From: Posidonia oceanica
Lineage: Eukaryota; Streptophyta; Magnoliopsida; Alismatales; Posidoniaceae
Assembly (NCBI GenBank): GCA_037176725.1
Contig: JAZBRS010000044.1
Span: 9,858,001-9,922,000, forward strand
Length of the DNA stretch: 64,000 bases
Direction of reading: 5' to 3'
Both the position numbers and the translations under genes were made by a program. How positions within the stretch are numbered: the stretch's first letter is position 1; each line of letters begins with the position of its first letter. Below, one piece after another: positions 32,991-45,182 of this stretch. Below the pieces are notes generated by a model. It ran no database searches, was not told the origin of the DNA, and worked only from the letters and a program-made list of their open reading frames with translations.

Positions 32991-33882
32991 CTTTCCGGTT
33001 GATAGGACCGTAAACTATCATCTTGGGCTGATGTCTTATTTAGCCCGTAGTTGTGTTATACGGCTAACACCCAGTAACTATCCCTTGCAATTGCACTTTC
33101 CGATTGATAGGACCGTAAACTTTCGCTCCCGATTGATAGGCCCGTAAACTATCGCTCCCGGTTGATAGGCCCGTAAACTATCTCTTCCGGTTGATAGGAC
33201 CGTAAACTATCACTTGCAATTGCATTATACGGCTGATAACCAGTAACTATCCCTCATGATTGCGCTTTCCGGTTGATAGGTCCGTAAACTATCGCTTCCG
33301 GTTGATAGGCCCGTAAACTATCGCTTCCGGTTGATAGGACCGTAAACTATCGCTGCGCCAATCATGTTATACGGCTGATATCCAGTAACTATCACTCGCA
33401 AATGCCCTTTCTGGTTGATAGGACCGTAAACTATCGCTCTCGGTTGATAGGCTCGTAAACTATCGCTTCCGGTTGATAGGCCCGTAAACTATCGCTTCTG
33501 GTTGATAGGACCGTAAACTATCATTCTCTGGCATTTGCGTTATACGGCTGATAACCAGTAACTATCACTCATGGATTGTGCTTCCGGTTGATAGGACCGT
33601 AAACTATCACTTCCAGTTGATAGGCCCGTAAACTATCGCTTCCGGTTGATAGGCCCGTAAACTATCGCTTCCGGTTGATAGGACCGTAAACTATCTTGCA
33701 CAATCATGTTTTACGGCTGATATCCAGTAACTATCACTCACAACTGCTTCTGGTTGATAGGTTCGTAAACTATCACTTCCGGTTGATAGGTCCGTAAACT
33801 ATCGCTCCCTGTTGATAGGTCCGTAAACTCTCGCTTCCGGTTGATAGGACCGTAAACTATTCGGTCGATAAGCCCGACACCT
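32991..33882 (+). repeat. GATAG hairpin array of element A
   Basis: About 25 units of roughly 29 bp read TTGATAGGACCGTAAACTAT: stem arms GATAG and CTATC. Every 150-170 bp a variant unit TACGGCTGATATCCAGTAAC-TATCA appears (near 33056, 33221, 33368, 33540 and 33712), giving a higher-order repeat. The stem differs from the preceding array but is still self-complementary. Confidence 0.9.
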
Positions 33883-34407
33883 TATCACCCTCTTTGCGTG
33901 ACTTTGTCCCAGGAAGGCAAAGTCCCACATCCCCTTTGCGATAGGAGAGTCGGCCTCTCTCCCCTCGCACCCTTTTTGCTAGCTTGCTCCCCGGGCGGGG
34001 ACAAGCTACACTTTTCCTCCTCGCCTTGTCGCGCAAGTTTGGCCTGCCTGCCGAGTCTTTGCGCCACATCGCGTTTCTTTTTAGCTTTCTTCTTTTGCAT
34101 CACCTTTGCACTTTCCTTTTCTAGCACTGCATACTAGTCCAACATCATCAATATCTTCTGCTGCATCAGCATTCTTATCTGTACTAACTCTTGCACTAAC
34201 ATTTGCATTGCATTTGCATTGGCATGCATTGCATGTTCTGCATCTCATCCAACTGCACCTGCACCTTTGCATTGCGACAACGGGCTACGATTTTCGGTGC
34301 ATTCGCCGAATAAGTAGCTCACACCCATAGCAAACTTCTGCACCCGTCGGTCAGATGGGGTGTCTTGTCAAACCTGAGCAGCGGCCTCGCTTCGCTTGAC
34401 CTCACTC
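33883..34407 (+). other. Element A terminal 3' region
   Basis: Unique, partly CpG-rich sequence between the arrays and the polypurine tract. No gene is seen; short frames here show no motif. Confidence 0.6.
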
Positions 34408-34420
34408 AGGGAGGGGCATC
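34408..34420 (+). promoter_or_regulatory. Polypurine tract of element A
   Basis: AGGGAGGGGCATC directly before the 3' LTR, identical to the B tract. Confidence 0.88.
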
Positions 34421-37400
34421 TGTTGACACCCCATTTTGACAGGCTTGAATTAATTGGAATCTCTCGGTGACTTCTGGATCCAAACCTAGGTCAAAACTAC
34501 ACATTCCTTTTCACCCTACCCTTCAAAACAAGCCTAAACTTGACCTAAGATTACACCCATTTTCTTAGCCCAAAACCTATCCAAAAACCATAAGAAAACC
34601 TACCATCCCCAACTTGGCAAACCTACCCAAACACTTAGAAATTTTCAACCCAAAACCACTCCCAAAAATCCTAGAAAACCTAGGTAAAACTACCATTTTT
34701 CTACACCTCAAAACCCTTCCAAAATTTTTCCAAAACTAAACCAAAACCCTAGGTCGAACACTAGGGACCCTAGGCCACACACTCCCTAAATTTCACCCCT
34801 TCCCAAAACTTCTAACGCCTTCATTTACCCAAATTATCCTTTTCTCTCTCTTGGATTATTCTTTTCTCTCTCCTCTCTCTCTCTTGATTATCCTCCCTCT
34901 TTTCACCCCCTTCTCTCCCTTCTTCTTGCCTGGCTGTGGGCCCCTCTTGTGCATCTATCTCTTCTCAATCTTATTTTTATTTTTATCTTATTTTTAGCAT
35001 TTTCTTTGACTTTCAAAAAATTATTTTCTTTCAACTCCTCTTTTTCCTCCTTACTCCTCCCTTTCTCTCTTTTCTCCTTCCTTTTTCTTTTCTTTTCTTC
35101 TCTTCTACAAAATCCCTAAAAAATCTTTAAAAACCTCTAAAACTCTAAAACAAAAGGAAAGCAAACTAAAACCATATAAGAAATAATTAAAACTTAAACA
35201 AACCATTAAAAACCAAAAACCTAACTAAATCTAGCTAAAATGGAAAACTAAGAATGCAACTTAAAAATGCAAAACAAACAAAAGAAAAATGCTGTAAAAT
35301 CAAGAAAAAAACCAAAGTACAATCAAAACAAGTAAAAGTGAAGACCCTACTAAAAACAATCAAGAAAACAAATCCTAAAAGAAAGAAACACCTAAAAAAT
35401 GCTAAGGCTAGTAATTAAGGGAAAAACCTAACTTAACAATCCTCAAAAGGAAAAAATTGAAAGCTTAATTAAAAAATAAAAACAAACAATCAAAATTTAA
35501 GAACACCTAATTAAAAACTTAACAAGAAGACTTAACCTAAAAAAATATTAAAAGAAATTAACAAACAAAATCAAATCTAAAAGGAAACTTAAACAAAACC
35601 CTAAAAAGATTAAAATCAAAAATCTAAAACTCACCCTAATCAATCTAAAAACAAACTTTAAAAAATCCTAATTGACATCCCACGTACTTAACAAGAAAAA
35701 CATAATTAAAAAACAACTTAAAAGACTTAACAAACATTTAAACAAAATCAAAAACAAATTAAGACAAAGAAAACCCTAAAAACCCTAATCAAAACTAAAT
35801 CTCTTTAAACCTAATTAACTAATCGAAAACAATCATTAAAAAACTTAATCAAAGTCCTAACTTAAAATGCAATCATTCTAAAAACCTTTTCTATTTTTAT
35901 TTTGTTTTTATCTATTTTATTTTTTCTTCTTTCCCTTCCTCTTTCCCTTCCTTCCTTTCTTCCTTTCTTGCTATTTTTCTTTCTTTTCTTTTCCTGGGCC
36001 CAGTCCGGCTCGCTCCTCTCCTTTTCTTCCTTTTTTTTTTTCTCTCTCTTTTCTTTTTTTTCTGCAAGGCCTGGCCCGCTCGCTCATCCTCCTCCTTCCC
36101 TCCTTCTTCTTCTTCTTCTTCCACAGTTTCTCTCATGCCAGCCATCTCCCTCCACCTCTTCAAATTCGATTTCAATCCTTCCCTCCCGATCACCATCAGC
36201 ATCCAGCTCACTCCCCCTCTCTCAGCTCTCAGCAGGATTTCTGGGGGGCATTGATTGCCGTCACCTCTAGTCGTCCTTCGTTGCTGCAGCTGCTGCTCCC
36301 ACTGGTGGAATTTGAATTCCACTACGTGCTCCACTCGCTCGTGCCCCCTGATAAAGCCTCCAGCCTCTTCCTCCTTCAACGCTTTTGGATCGTCCAAGAG
36401 AGAGTGAGAGAAACCAGAGCTCAGAGCACCCAAAACTCCTTCCCTCTTCCACTGAAATTCAGTAGCCTTCTTCCTCTTCTTTTTCATCCACACTAGAGTG
36501 CCTAACTCCCAGTAGAATCCCCTCAATTTCCTCCCCAAATCCACCCAGACAACCACCATTACAACCCTCCATTCAGCACCCAAATCCACCCTGCATCCAC
36601 CTCCCAATTCACCCATTTCCCCAACAGACCCCATCACCCCCATCCTTCCAGAATTCTCTCCTCTTCCGTTCACAGAATCCCTCCAAACTTCACCCAGAGA
36701 CTCACTAGCATACCACCTTCTAGACCCCCCAAACCATTAGCCTTCCCTCTCCCCACAGGCCAAGGTCTCCACTCCAAACACCTGCAGCCAACTTCACCAG
36801 AAATCAACTCAACAACCAAACTTCCTCTCCAGTCCACCACCGGCCCTTCCCAGCATCCAGAAATGCTCACGAACCCTCCAGCAAGTCGCCGATGCCCTCC
36901 ATTTGATCCCGAGAGCAAAGGACAGCCACCTCTACCTGCTGCTGTCCACAGAGCACCCACTGAAGCAAACTTCCGCTCCACACTGCGAAGCTTCGTTCCA
37001 GAGATCCAGGAAGCTCCGGAGTGCACCACTGATTCGATCCCGACGCTCCCGAGCCACCGACAGCCCCTGCAATGCCCGGACAAACCCCGCCGGCGACCAC
37101 TGAATCAGCCGACGTCAGGAGGGCATTTCGGCCAGCGAAAGAGGTACCCCCTTCTCCCTTAGCTTAGTTTCCTTCTCGGTGTGCTTTTCCACCCATTAGT
37201 TTTAGGTTTTACCCCCTCCTGCTTCGAGTCGTCGCCGCCGATCCGTCATCTTCTCTAGCGAGCCCCAGCATCAGACTCGCTGCTCCAGCCAATAGAACGT
37301 TGCTCCGATCGTCGTCCGAGGTCCGTGCGAGTCCTGGGAGCGCAGCTGTGCTTTCAGAATGCCCTCCCGTCGCGCCGATCATCCGGACGGTCTTCCTCTG

Positions 37401-40278
37401 GACTACACTGTTCCGTCGTCTTCTCCGGCCATCACCAGGCTCTGTCACGGCTCCCCGACGCCGCTCCGGACTCCGTCGAGCTCCGGTGAAGCTCCCCAAC
37501 TGATCGGCATGCCCCCAGCACCCCTCCTCCGCTCGCGACGGCCACTGGTAGCACTGTGCTGCAGTGGTTGCCGTTCTGTGGATTACTGTGCATTTATTTT
37601 TCTGTTACTAAGCTATTTTGTTATTAAATTGCATTTTCGGTCCCTACTTTTACTTTATTGCATTCTGGTCCTACCTCTGTTTAAAACTCATTTAATTCTG
37701 CATTTAAATCATATGAAATTGCATGAAAAATGTAAAAAACTGCCTAATTACATGTTAGTCCCTCTGTAGTGTTTTCCTTTAGTGTTTATTTTAGTTTTGG
37801 CCCTTTAGTTTTCCATTATTGCATGTTAGTCCTTCAATCAATAATCTGATTTAATGCTTGTATTTTACCTTAGTAAATTGCATTTTCAAACCCTACTGTT
37901 TTCCCCATTTGCACTTTAGTCCTCTGTTCTGTTAACTTATACATTTATTTTTCAATTTTTCTTACTACAATGCATCATTTACCCCATACTTTCTGATTTT
38001 TGCATATAGGTCCTTTACTAATGCACAGCATACATTTAAATGCATATTTTGCTTATAAAATTGCATTTTAGACCCTGCATGTTTTAAAAATTGCACATAG
38101 GTCCTCTGCATGCTTATAAAAGTCATTTAATTGTATATTTTGCCTATAAAATTGCATTTTAGACCCTACATATTTGAAAATTGCATATAGGTCCTCTGTT
38201 TGCATTCCCAGACCATTAAGACCACTATTTTGCTTACAAAATTGCATTTTAGACCCTGTATATTTCAAAATTGCATGTCAATCTCCCATATGATTTCAAA
38301 ACTTGCCCTAATGCATGTTTACCTTGTAAAATTACATTTTGAACCCTGCATTTTGTAAAATTGCACTCAGACCCTCCAGTTTTCAAGAACTTTGCATATA
38401 AGTACCTAATTTTTCAAAATCTTTGCATTTAGACTCCTACTTTTTCAAAAAATGCATATAAGTTCCTAAGTTTTCTGAAAAATCATCCCTAGGTCTTTTC
38501 TTGCATTCTGCATGCATTGCACTCATGCATTCTTGTATTTGGTAATCCTGCACACACTTAAGCATTCTTAGCTCCCATTTATATGAGAGGACCTGTTGTG
38601 CACACCCCTAGAACCTCCTGTACACCTAGATCCATTCTTCTCTCCTGTTCTGGCCCCTCTGCCTTGAAGTTGGGATATCTTCAAATCTGGCTGTTGGATC
38701 TTCTCAACCAAGCTACCTGGACGACCCCGACGAAGCACTCTTCAGCATGGACCAAGCCGTTTTCAGATCAGGCTTCAGATTTCCAAGGTAAGTCCTCTTG
38801 AACCCTTGCACAGCATTCATTTGCACACCATTTGCATTGCAAGTATTATTTTTGCTTTCTGATTTCTCGAGCATGTAGAGTAGGACTCCCTCTTCTTATC
38901 TATCAACACTGCTTCCTCTTTTCGTGTACTCCCAATGCTTTGTGTTGCGTTACCCCTGGATTCACCACTAATTGTGACTTTTTCCCCCTTTTCCACGATC
39001 CGATCGCATCACGAGCTCTTGGCAGCGTGCGAGACACGTCGTGGGACATTTTGGTGGGAAACAATCACGAAGCAGTGGTAATCCCTCCACTTGCTCCTCT
39101 TCCCCTTTGTAGGTCTTCACACCTACTTTGCGCGGTCTTTAAACAGCGCTCGTTCTCACACTTGCGCTGTTTACTTCCCCTTTGCTTCTCCTGCACTTCC
39201 TCTCTGCATCTGCATCTGCATGGCTTTATCGATGTTTTATCTTGCTTGTTTTGGCACCGTTTTGTGTGTCCGCTCTGTCTTTGGCACCGCTTTGCGTGCT
39301 GGCTTTGCTTTTGGCACCGTTTTGCGTGCCCACTTCGATTTTGGCACCGTTTCGCATGTCGCTTTGTTTTCTTGCACCGTTTTGTGTGCTGGCTTGTCTT
39401 CTTGCACTGTTTTGCGTGCCGTTCTTCTTTTCTTGCACCGTTTCGCATGCCGCTTTGTTTTCTCGCACCGTTTTGCATGTCGCTCTGTCTTTTGCGCCGT
39501 TTTGCATGCCGATCTCGTTTTCTTGCACCATTTTGTGTGTTGCACTCGTTTCTCGCATTGTTTCGTGTGTTTTACGTTGTTTTCTCTTACATGTCGCCTG
39601 CATTGCTTGGTTTTACCGCTGTTTTGCTTTTCCATCTGCATTTGCATATAGGACAGTGATGCTTACTGTCTGGAGTTCTCACGAACCAGGTTCCGACCTG
39701 TTCGGAACACAGTTAGCGTTGCTGAGCACTTAGACTGCATGTTTACTTTCCTGCATTGCATCCCACCACTTAGAGCACACCTATGAGCATTCATTCAAGG
39801 ATTCATTGGCATTTAGGCATTCAAACCTGCATTTCCCTGCTTATGCGAGCGTAAGCCTAGAAAGACCGATTCTTGGGTGTGTTGGGGGTGCCTAACACCT
39901 TCCCCGCATGTAATAGGAGTCCTTGCCCAGTCTTTTGGCCCACAATGACCATATTGCCCTTATCCTAGGCATGAGTCATCTCATTTGCATTCATTTGCAT
40001 TTGTTTTCTTTTGCATTGCTTTGCACTGCATCTTTTGCTCGGTTTTGTGTGTTAACTCACGCATTTCCCTCGATTTTCCTTGTCTCCCAATAATAGACAT
40101 GGTGGCGACTCTGAATTGTCTTATCTTCTTCTTTTCTTATCTTTTCTCCTCTGTTTTAAGTGTTTTCGAGTTGAGCCCTCCTCCTCAGACTTAGCCGCTT
40201 ATAGTGAGCCTGATTCCGATCGGTGCACGCGAGCTTCTGGCAGTGTGCATGGACGATCTGAACACCGGGATTACTACA
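34421..40278 (+). repeat. Element A 3' LTR (5858 bp)
   Basis: It starts TGTTGACACC and ends GATTACTACA, with the same block order as the 5' LTR: A-rich, CT-rich, GC-rich (36060-37580), TGCA-phrase region (37600-38500), candidate intron, minisatellite (39245-39585) and tail. It differs from the 5' LTR by scattered transitions and small indels. Confidence 0.92.
38788..39112 (+). other. Candidate leader intron in the A 3' LTR
   Basis: Donor CCAAG|GTAAGT, acceptor TCCCCTTTGTAG|GTC, 325 bp. The acceptor differs by one base from the other two copies (CCTTTG for CCATTG) and keeps the terminal AG. Confidence 0.45.
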
Positions 40279-40283
40279 CATGC
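40279..40283. other. Target-site duplication of element A, right copy
   Basis: CATGC, identical to 12735-12739. Confidence 0.92.
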
Positions 40284-41647
40284 ATTTATGTTTTTGGTGG
40301 CCTTGGATTTAAAGCAGCTGATGCTGAGAGGATGCTTCTGCAATTTCTGACTCAGGAGATTCTCGAGCCTCACACAACGCCATGCCGAGCTGTGGTCGGT
40401 GGCTCTCTTTCTCATTCTCAGTTCGGGAAGAGGTCTCAGCTTTGCAAAGCATAGCCTTTGGCTGTATGTGGGTAGTAGAGGCGTTGGGTGTAGCTTCATA
40501 GCTTCCGTCTCAAGTCCTCGGGGACCGACTACCGCTTTTAACACTCACGGATTGTATTTCTTTTCCCCTCATGAGTGACTGGAGTCGCATCTAGCTTGCC
40601 AAGGATGTAGAATTGTTGTCTGCACAGAGGGGTTGGAGCATGCTGCTGCGCTCGAAGGGTGGGGCCAGGTCCTCCTGATAATGCTTCCCATGCAGTTGGC
40701 AATGTGGTTCTTGTAGTTGGAAGTTGAGGGGGCTTCGATGCATGTCCGAGTCATTCCTCTCATGGGCGCCCTTCTTTCTTCGACTTCTTTCTTCATTTTT
40801 CTTTTCTGCCTAGCATGCATATTTTGTTATCATATTTTTCTGCTCACATAATCTCTATTCTTTTGGATATGCACGTCTACGCCCTCTTGGGGTAGCGGTC
40901 CCTGATGAGGCGTTAAGAGTTCGGCTGGTCGGCACACACTTTCAGCCTCTGCAATGTGTACAGGCAACCTCTGGCTATGCTTTGCTCTGCTTTGCTCCTT
41001 TCCATGTTTGGTGGACTCTCTTAATTGGATATATCTCGCTCTTGGAGTTTTGCATTCAACGAGATGTTCTGTGCTGCTCTCAGTCTCACTTTGTAGTAGC
41101 ATGCAAGAAATGGCGCTGCTCAGGTGAGTCCTGCCTGAGACTATTGATGCTTGACATCCTCTCAGCGCTGCTTATTTGTCCCAAGCCAGGTTTTCTGATT
41201 ATAAAATTTTTTCTGGGTTTTTTGCATTTTAGGAAGGGAACAAGCATGTTTTTGGAGTTTTGTATTTTTTATGACTTTTCCGTTTTAAGAAAACATAAAA
41301 AAAGGGAAAACCAGCGAAAAGGAAAGCATGTTTTTTTTTCTTGATTTTTTGATTTTTTTGATGTTTTTGTCTTTTACAAGATGCAGGAAATGACATGTAC
41401 ATGTAGGAAGGGATATGCGCATGCAAGGAAAAGAATGCATATTTTTGGATTTTTCATTGGTTTTGTACTTTTTATGGGTTTTTGACATGATGAGAAAACG
41501 CAAAACAAAATTAAAAGAAACGAAGAAACAAAGCAAGAAGTAAAGGTGAAGGTAGGAAGGACGTACCTGTCAGCAACCTCAGGATGGAGGTGCTGGGTCT
41601 GCTCCTACGTTGCTGGCACAGTCGGCGAGGTCTACTGTAGTGTGCTC
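40284..41647 (-). other. Element B spacer downstream of gag
   Basis: Non-coding on both strands as far as I can see. It has T/A-rich stretches with imperfect TTTTTGGATTTTT-type repeats (41200-41540). Where a complete Tat element would continue into protease and RT, this sequence takes over at once. Pol was therefore deleted or replaced here before A inserted. Confidence 0.6.
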
Positions 41648-44026
41648 TCACCTAGCCTCCAATAGTATCACATGTATTCCCGACCCAGGACTGGCAAGTG
41701 CCACGCGATAAAGAGGAGAAGGGAATGGTTCAGAAACATGGTGGATGAGATCAAGGGGATCCACTATGGACGTAGCGGACCTGGAGGGGAAGATAGAATG
41801 AACACTTGAGGTCCCCGTGCTTCCCGAGCCAGAATGCTCTGGCAAAGGCTGGCGGATGATGTTGGAATGGGGGGGTGCTACTCCTAATGCATGTGAGGAT
41901 GACGGTGGAGGTGTGGATGCTGCCTCCTGTGTATCGATCGAAATGACCTTTTGGTCGATCAAATCCTGCACTGCGCCCCGCAGAGTGATGCAATTATTCG
42001 TCGAGTGCCTGACGACTCGATGGAAATCGCAGAAATGATCCGTCCTATACCACCTCGGAAGAGGGTTCAGTGGTAGGCGGACTTCGGGGAGCGTGAGGAG
42101 CGATGCAACCTTGGGGAAGACAGCACCCAGTGGCTCCACAAGTTGGGTGAAGCGACACTGTTGCTGATAGGGCCGTCACTGCCCCTGGTTGTATCCTTGC
42201 CAGACCGGTGCGGCAGGGTAGACCAGTCGGGCAGTGGTAGTGATGTGTGGAGTGTGTGGTGCAATAGGTGCGGGTGCATACACTACCTGATTCGAGCCAG
42301 GCTGAGCCACCATGTGAACGGGAGCGGCAAGAGCGTTGAGGTATGCGACGGCGATCCTTGGGGGATCCCCTCTCCTAGGGTTGTTGTTGTTGCTGCTGCC
42401 ATGGTTGCTGCTGGGAAAGGTGGCTTGCTTGGCGAAAGCGGTGAGTGCTGGGAAGTTGCCACTCTGCAGGGAGCTCTCCACATGTGTGCCAGCCCGAATC
42501 AAAGATGCAAAGTTAGTGACTGGCTGAATGGCAAGCAGAGCCCCAGTGGATGGCTGCACGTCTCGAATTACAATCTCAATAGACTCCTCGTCAGAGGGTT
42601 TATTGCGGACCTGCGAGGCAAGGGCGCGCCAACGGTCGACGTACTCCCCGAACGGCTCATTGGGTCTCTGCTTGATGGCGACAAGGTCCTTGCACTTAGG
42701 GACCAGGTCGAGATTGAAAGAGTACTGTTCCAGGAACGCCCTATTGAGGTCGTTCCATGTCTTAATGGTGGCCATATCAAGTGATGTAAGCCACTTGAGG
42801 GCTGGGCCAGTGAGACTCTTCTGAAACAGGCGGATCAACAACCTGTCATCAGCCTGAAGCTGAGCGAGGTCTCCGCAATACGCTTTCATGTGGGCGATGG
42901 GGCAACCCATACCGTTGTATTTTTCAAAGTCCGGGACGTGGAATTTCTGTGGGAGCACCGCCTCTGGGAAATAGCAGAGGTCCCAAAATTGGTAGGAGTG
43001 GAGGTCTGTGCCCTGCACTTGACGAAGTGCTTTTTCCAGTACGGCGAACTTGTCGTCGTAGGGATCTGGATTTGCTGCCGAAGGAGATGGGGCAGTGGGG
43101 GCAGGGACCACATACGCCGATTGGGTCGCACCGAGGTGCTCCTCCAGGTCCACCATCGCGTCGCCTGGTGGCGCGACGTAATGGCCAGCGTATCCATACA
43201 TGGGTGCAGTGTATGCAGGAATGTATGCAGGGGTAGGAACTTGCTGATGCAGTGGGTGGGGGTAAGTGAGATGCTGTGTGGTGGGTGGTGCTGAGTGCTG
43301 GAGCAATAGCTGCTGCGTTGGCATGGCGCCAGGCGGCGGGCATGTGGGGTGCTGTGCTCCGATCAGCCCGAGGGGCTGGCCACTAGGTGACGGAGAGACA
43401 TGCTATGCAGTAAGTGAAGTGAATGCAGAGGGCGGAGGCTGCGCCCCTATCACCGGAGCAGAAAGCAGCTGAGGCGATGGTCGAGGTGGCGATGCAGCAG
43501 GGAAAGTCTGGGTTGCAAGGGCAGGATGCAGGGGGACATCAGGAGCAGAAGGAATCAAGGAGGGGCAGACTGATTGAGCCATGCCCTGGAAGGCTTGGGC
43601 AATCTCCATCAGATACCGATACCACACTTCAGGAGGCCCATCAGTGGGGATACTGATGTTTAGTGACGACAGGAGATCAGATCCAAGAGGTAGGGACATA
43701 GACAGTCCAAGAGGCAAGGATTCTACAGAAGTGGTCGCCGCAGTAGGGTCAGTGCCAAAGATAATATGGCCCTGGGGACCAGAAGGAGTCGGGACAGTCT
43801 CCGGGATGCGAGTGGTAGTCACCAAGGTAGCCTCGGTGACAGGATCCGGAGGAGCATAGACTTGCCCAGACCCTACGGTACGCAGGGGTCCTCCAGATGC
43901 AAAAGGGGGAAACCCCGGCATCGTAAGGGGCACAGAAGGAGTCACGATGGGTGTCGGAGGAACCGAAGTGGAAACCCCCTCCAGAACAACAAGAGTAAGC
44001 AGGGGCTCAAGGGTGCGCTGGGCCAT
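41648..44026 (-). pseudogene. gag: Gag of element B
   Basis: Packaging protein. The minus-strand ATG at 44026 gives MAQRTLEPLL. Only two stops interrupt the frame (at 43403-43405 and 42176-42178), so it is better kept than the A gag. It has a Pro-rich N-terminal half, then the gag core (DFEKYNGMGCP, LIRLFQKSLTGPALKWL, NRAFLEQYSFN, PFGEYVDRWRALASQV), a basic Ser/Asn-rich stretch, and a zinc-knuckle-like C-x2-H-x4-H-x4-C (CDFHRVVRHSTNNC). It ends at 41648 where sequence similarity to A gag-protease stops. Keeping gag without pol suggests use of enzymes from related elements, with Gag in cis or trans. Confidence 0.88.
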
Positions 44027-45163
44027 GGCTGACCAAGAGCGGGTAAGAATAGGGTTGCGATGGAAAGGTGAAGGATGACACCTAGGAGGAGCTATAGTTG
44101 CCAAGGCGATTAGCTCGGAAGAGGAGGGTCAAGAACAGGTGACACAATAGAGGCATCAGTGAAGAAAAGCACTCAAGCTTCGACCAGGGGACTCGCTCAC
44201 TGATCTCTGTTTGAGACAAAGCAAACTGGCGTTAGAACTCGAAAGAAAAACAATGCAAATGTTTAAATGATGGCATGGATGCATTCATGCAAATGGTATG
44301 CTTTCTAACATGCTCTCACTCACCAATCTAATGTGTCCTAGTAGGTAGTCTACTTCAGACCTCTCAGGTGCACGGGTCAACGACTCAGTCAGAAAGTAAG
44401 GTCCCCGTCTAAATTAGCCAAAGCTCAGGTAAACAACAGGTGGTGCGTTAAGAGTCTTGGCCCTTGCCAAAGCAAAGGCTATACACTTTACTAACACCGA
44501 CACAACCCCAGACAAGGGGGGACGGTCCGATCAATCCACCATATGCCAAAGCGATGAGGGAAAAGACCGGGACCATCCTTCTCAAACTAGTAGGAGGACT
44601 CAGGGATGAGAAGATGCATGCCCTATATGATGCTTCATGCAATATGATTAGAGTCTTTTATCTTGCACGTTTTATTAACTCAAAGGGGATGAATGTGTGT
44701 TTGAGTCTCTAGTTGCTCCTACATTTGACTTTTACTTGCTGTTTTTAATTGCAAAGGGGGGAAGCAACCAGTCTCTAGTTGTCCTTAGGCCTAATGCAAA
44801 AAGGGGAAGAAAATCATCCAAACATGGCAAGCAACCAACATACATCACCGCAAAAGGCATGTGCATGGCATGTGCATATGTATGTGGACATGGTAGTGAG
44901 AATAGAAACAATCAACACATCAAAAGGCATGTACAAGCATGGCATGTGTATCAGTGAAGTGGCATAGCATATTTGTGTAAAATGAAGCAATTACCACTCA
45001 AAGGGCAAGTATAGTGCATAAACAAAACAAATAAGGGCAATGTAAGCAGTAAGGTATATAAACAGGCATAAGGCAAGCAGTAAAGCAAGGAAATAGGCAA
45101 TAGTCAAGCAAAATGCGAAGTCCAAGTAAGCGAGAAAGTCAAAATGAATGCCAGAGTCTTGTA
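44027..45163 (-). other. Element B leader
   Basis: Leader between primer-binding site and gag. As in A, the gag frame is open for some distance before the ATG (to about 44104 and beyond). No other gene or structure is recognised. Confidence 0.6.
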
Positions 45164-45181
45164 TCCCCAGCGGAGTCGCCA
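45164..45181 (-). promoter_or_regulatory. Primer-binding site of element B
   Basis: The minus strand reads TGGCGACTCCGCTGGGGA, two bases inside the 5' LTR end. It shows no obvious decay. It is the best-kept example of the sites in A and B. Confidence 0.82.
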
Positions 45182-45182
45182 C

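Larger units (their letters stand above)
12740..40278 (+). mobile_element. Element A: giant Tat/Ogre-type Ty3/gypsy retrotransposon, 27.5 kb
   Basis: This element is complete end to end. It has LTRs of 5779 and 5858 bp, a primer-binding site, leader, gag, protease, a long linker, RT, RNase H, a second RNase H, integrase, a DUF7745-like ORF, a 3' region of hairpin arrays and a polypurine tract, all bounded by a perfect CATGC duplication. The second RNase H before integrase and the LTRs over 5 kb are hallmarks of the Tat/Ogre lineage. The length exceeds that usually given for Ogre (about 22-25 kb). The LTRs differ by several per cent in the stretches I compared, so the insertion is not recent. 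gag-pol is broken by stops and frameshifts. Confidence 0.93.

Noticed and set aside
35912..36673. A 253-codon minus-strand frame in the A 3' LTR
   Set aside because: Antisense of CT-rich tracts; the 5' LTR does not keep it open.
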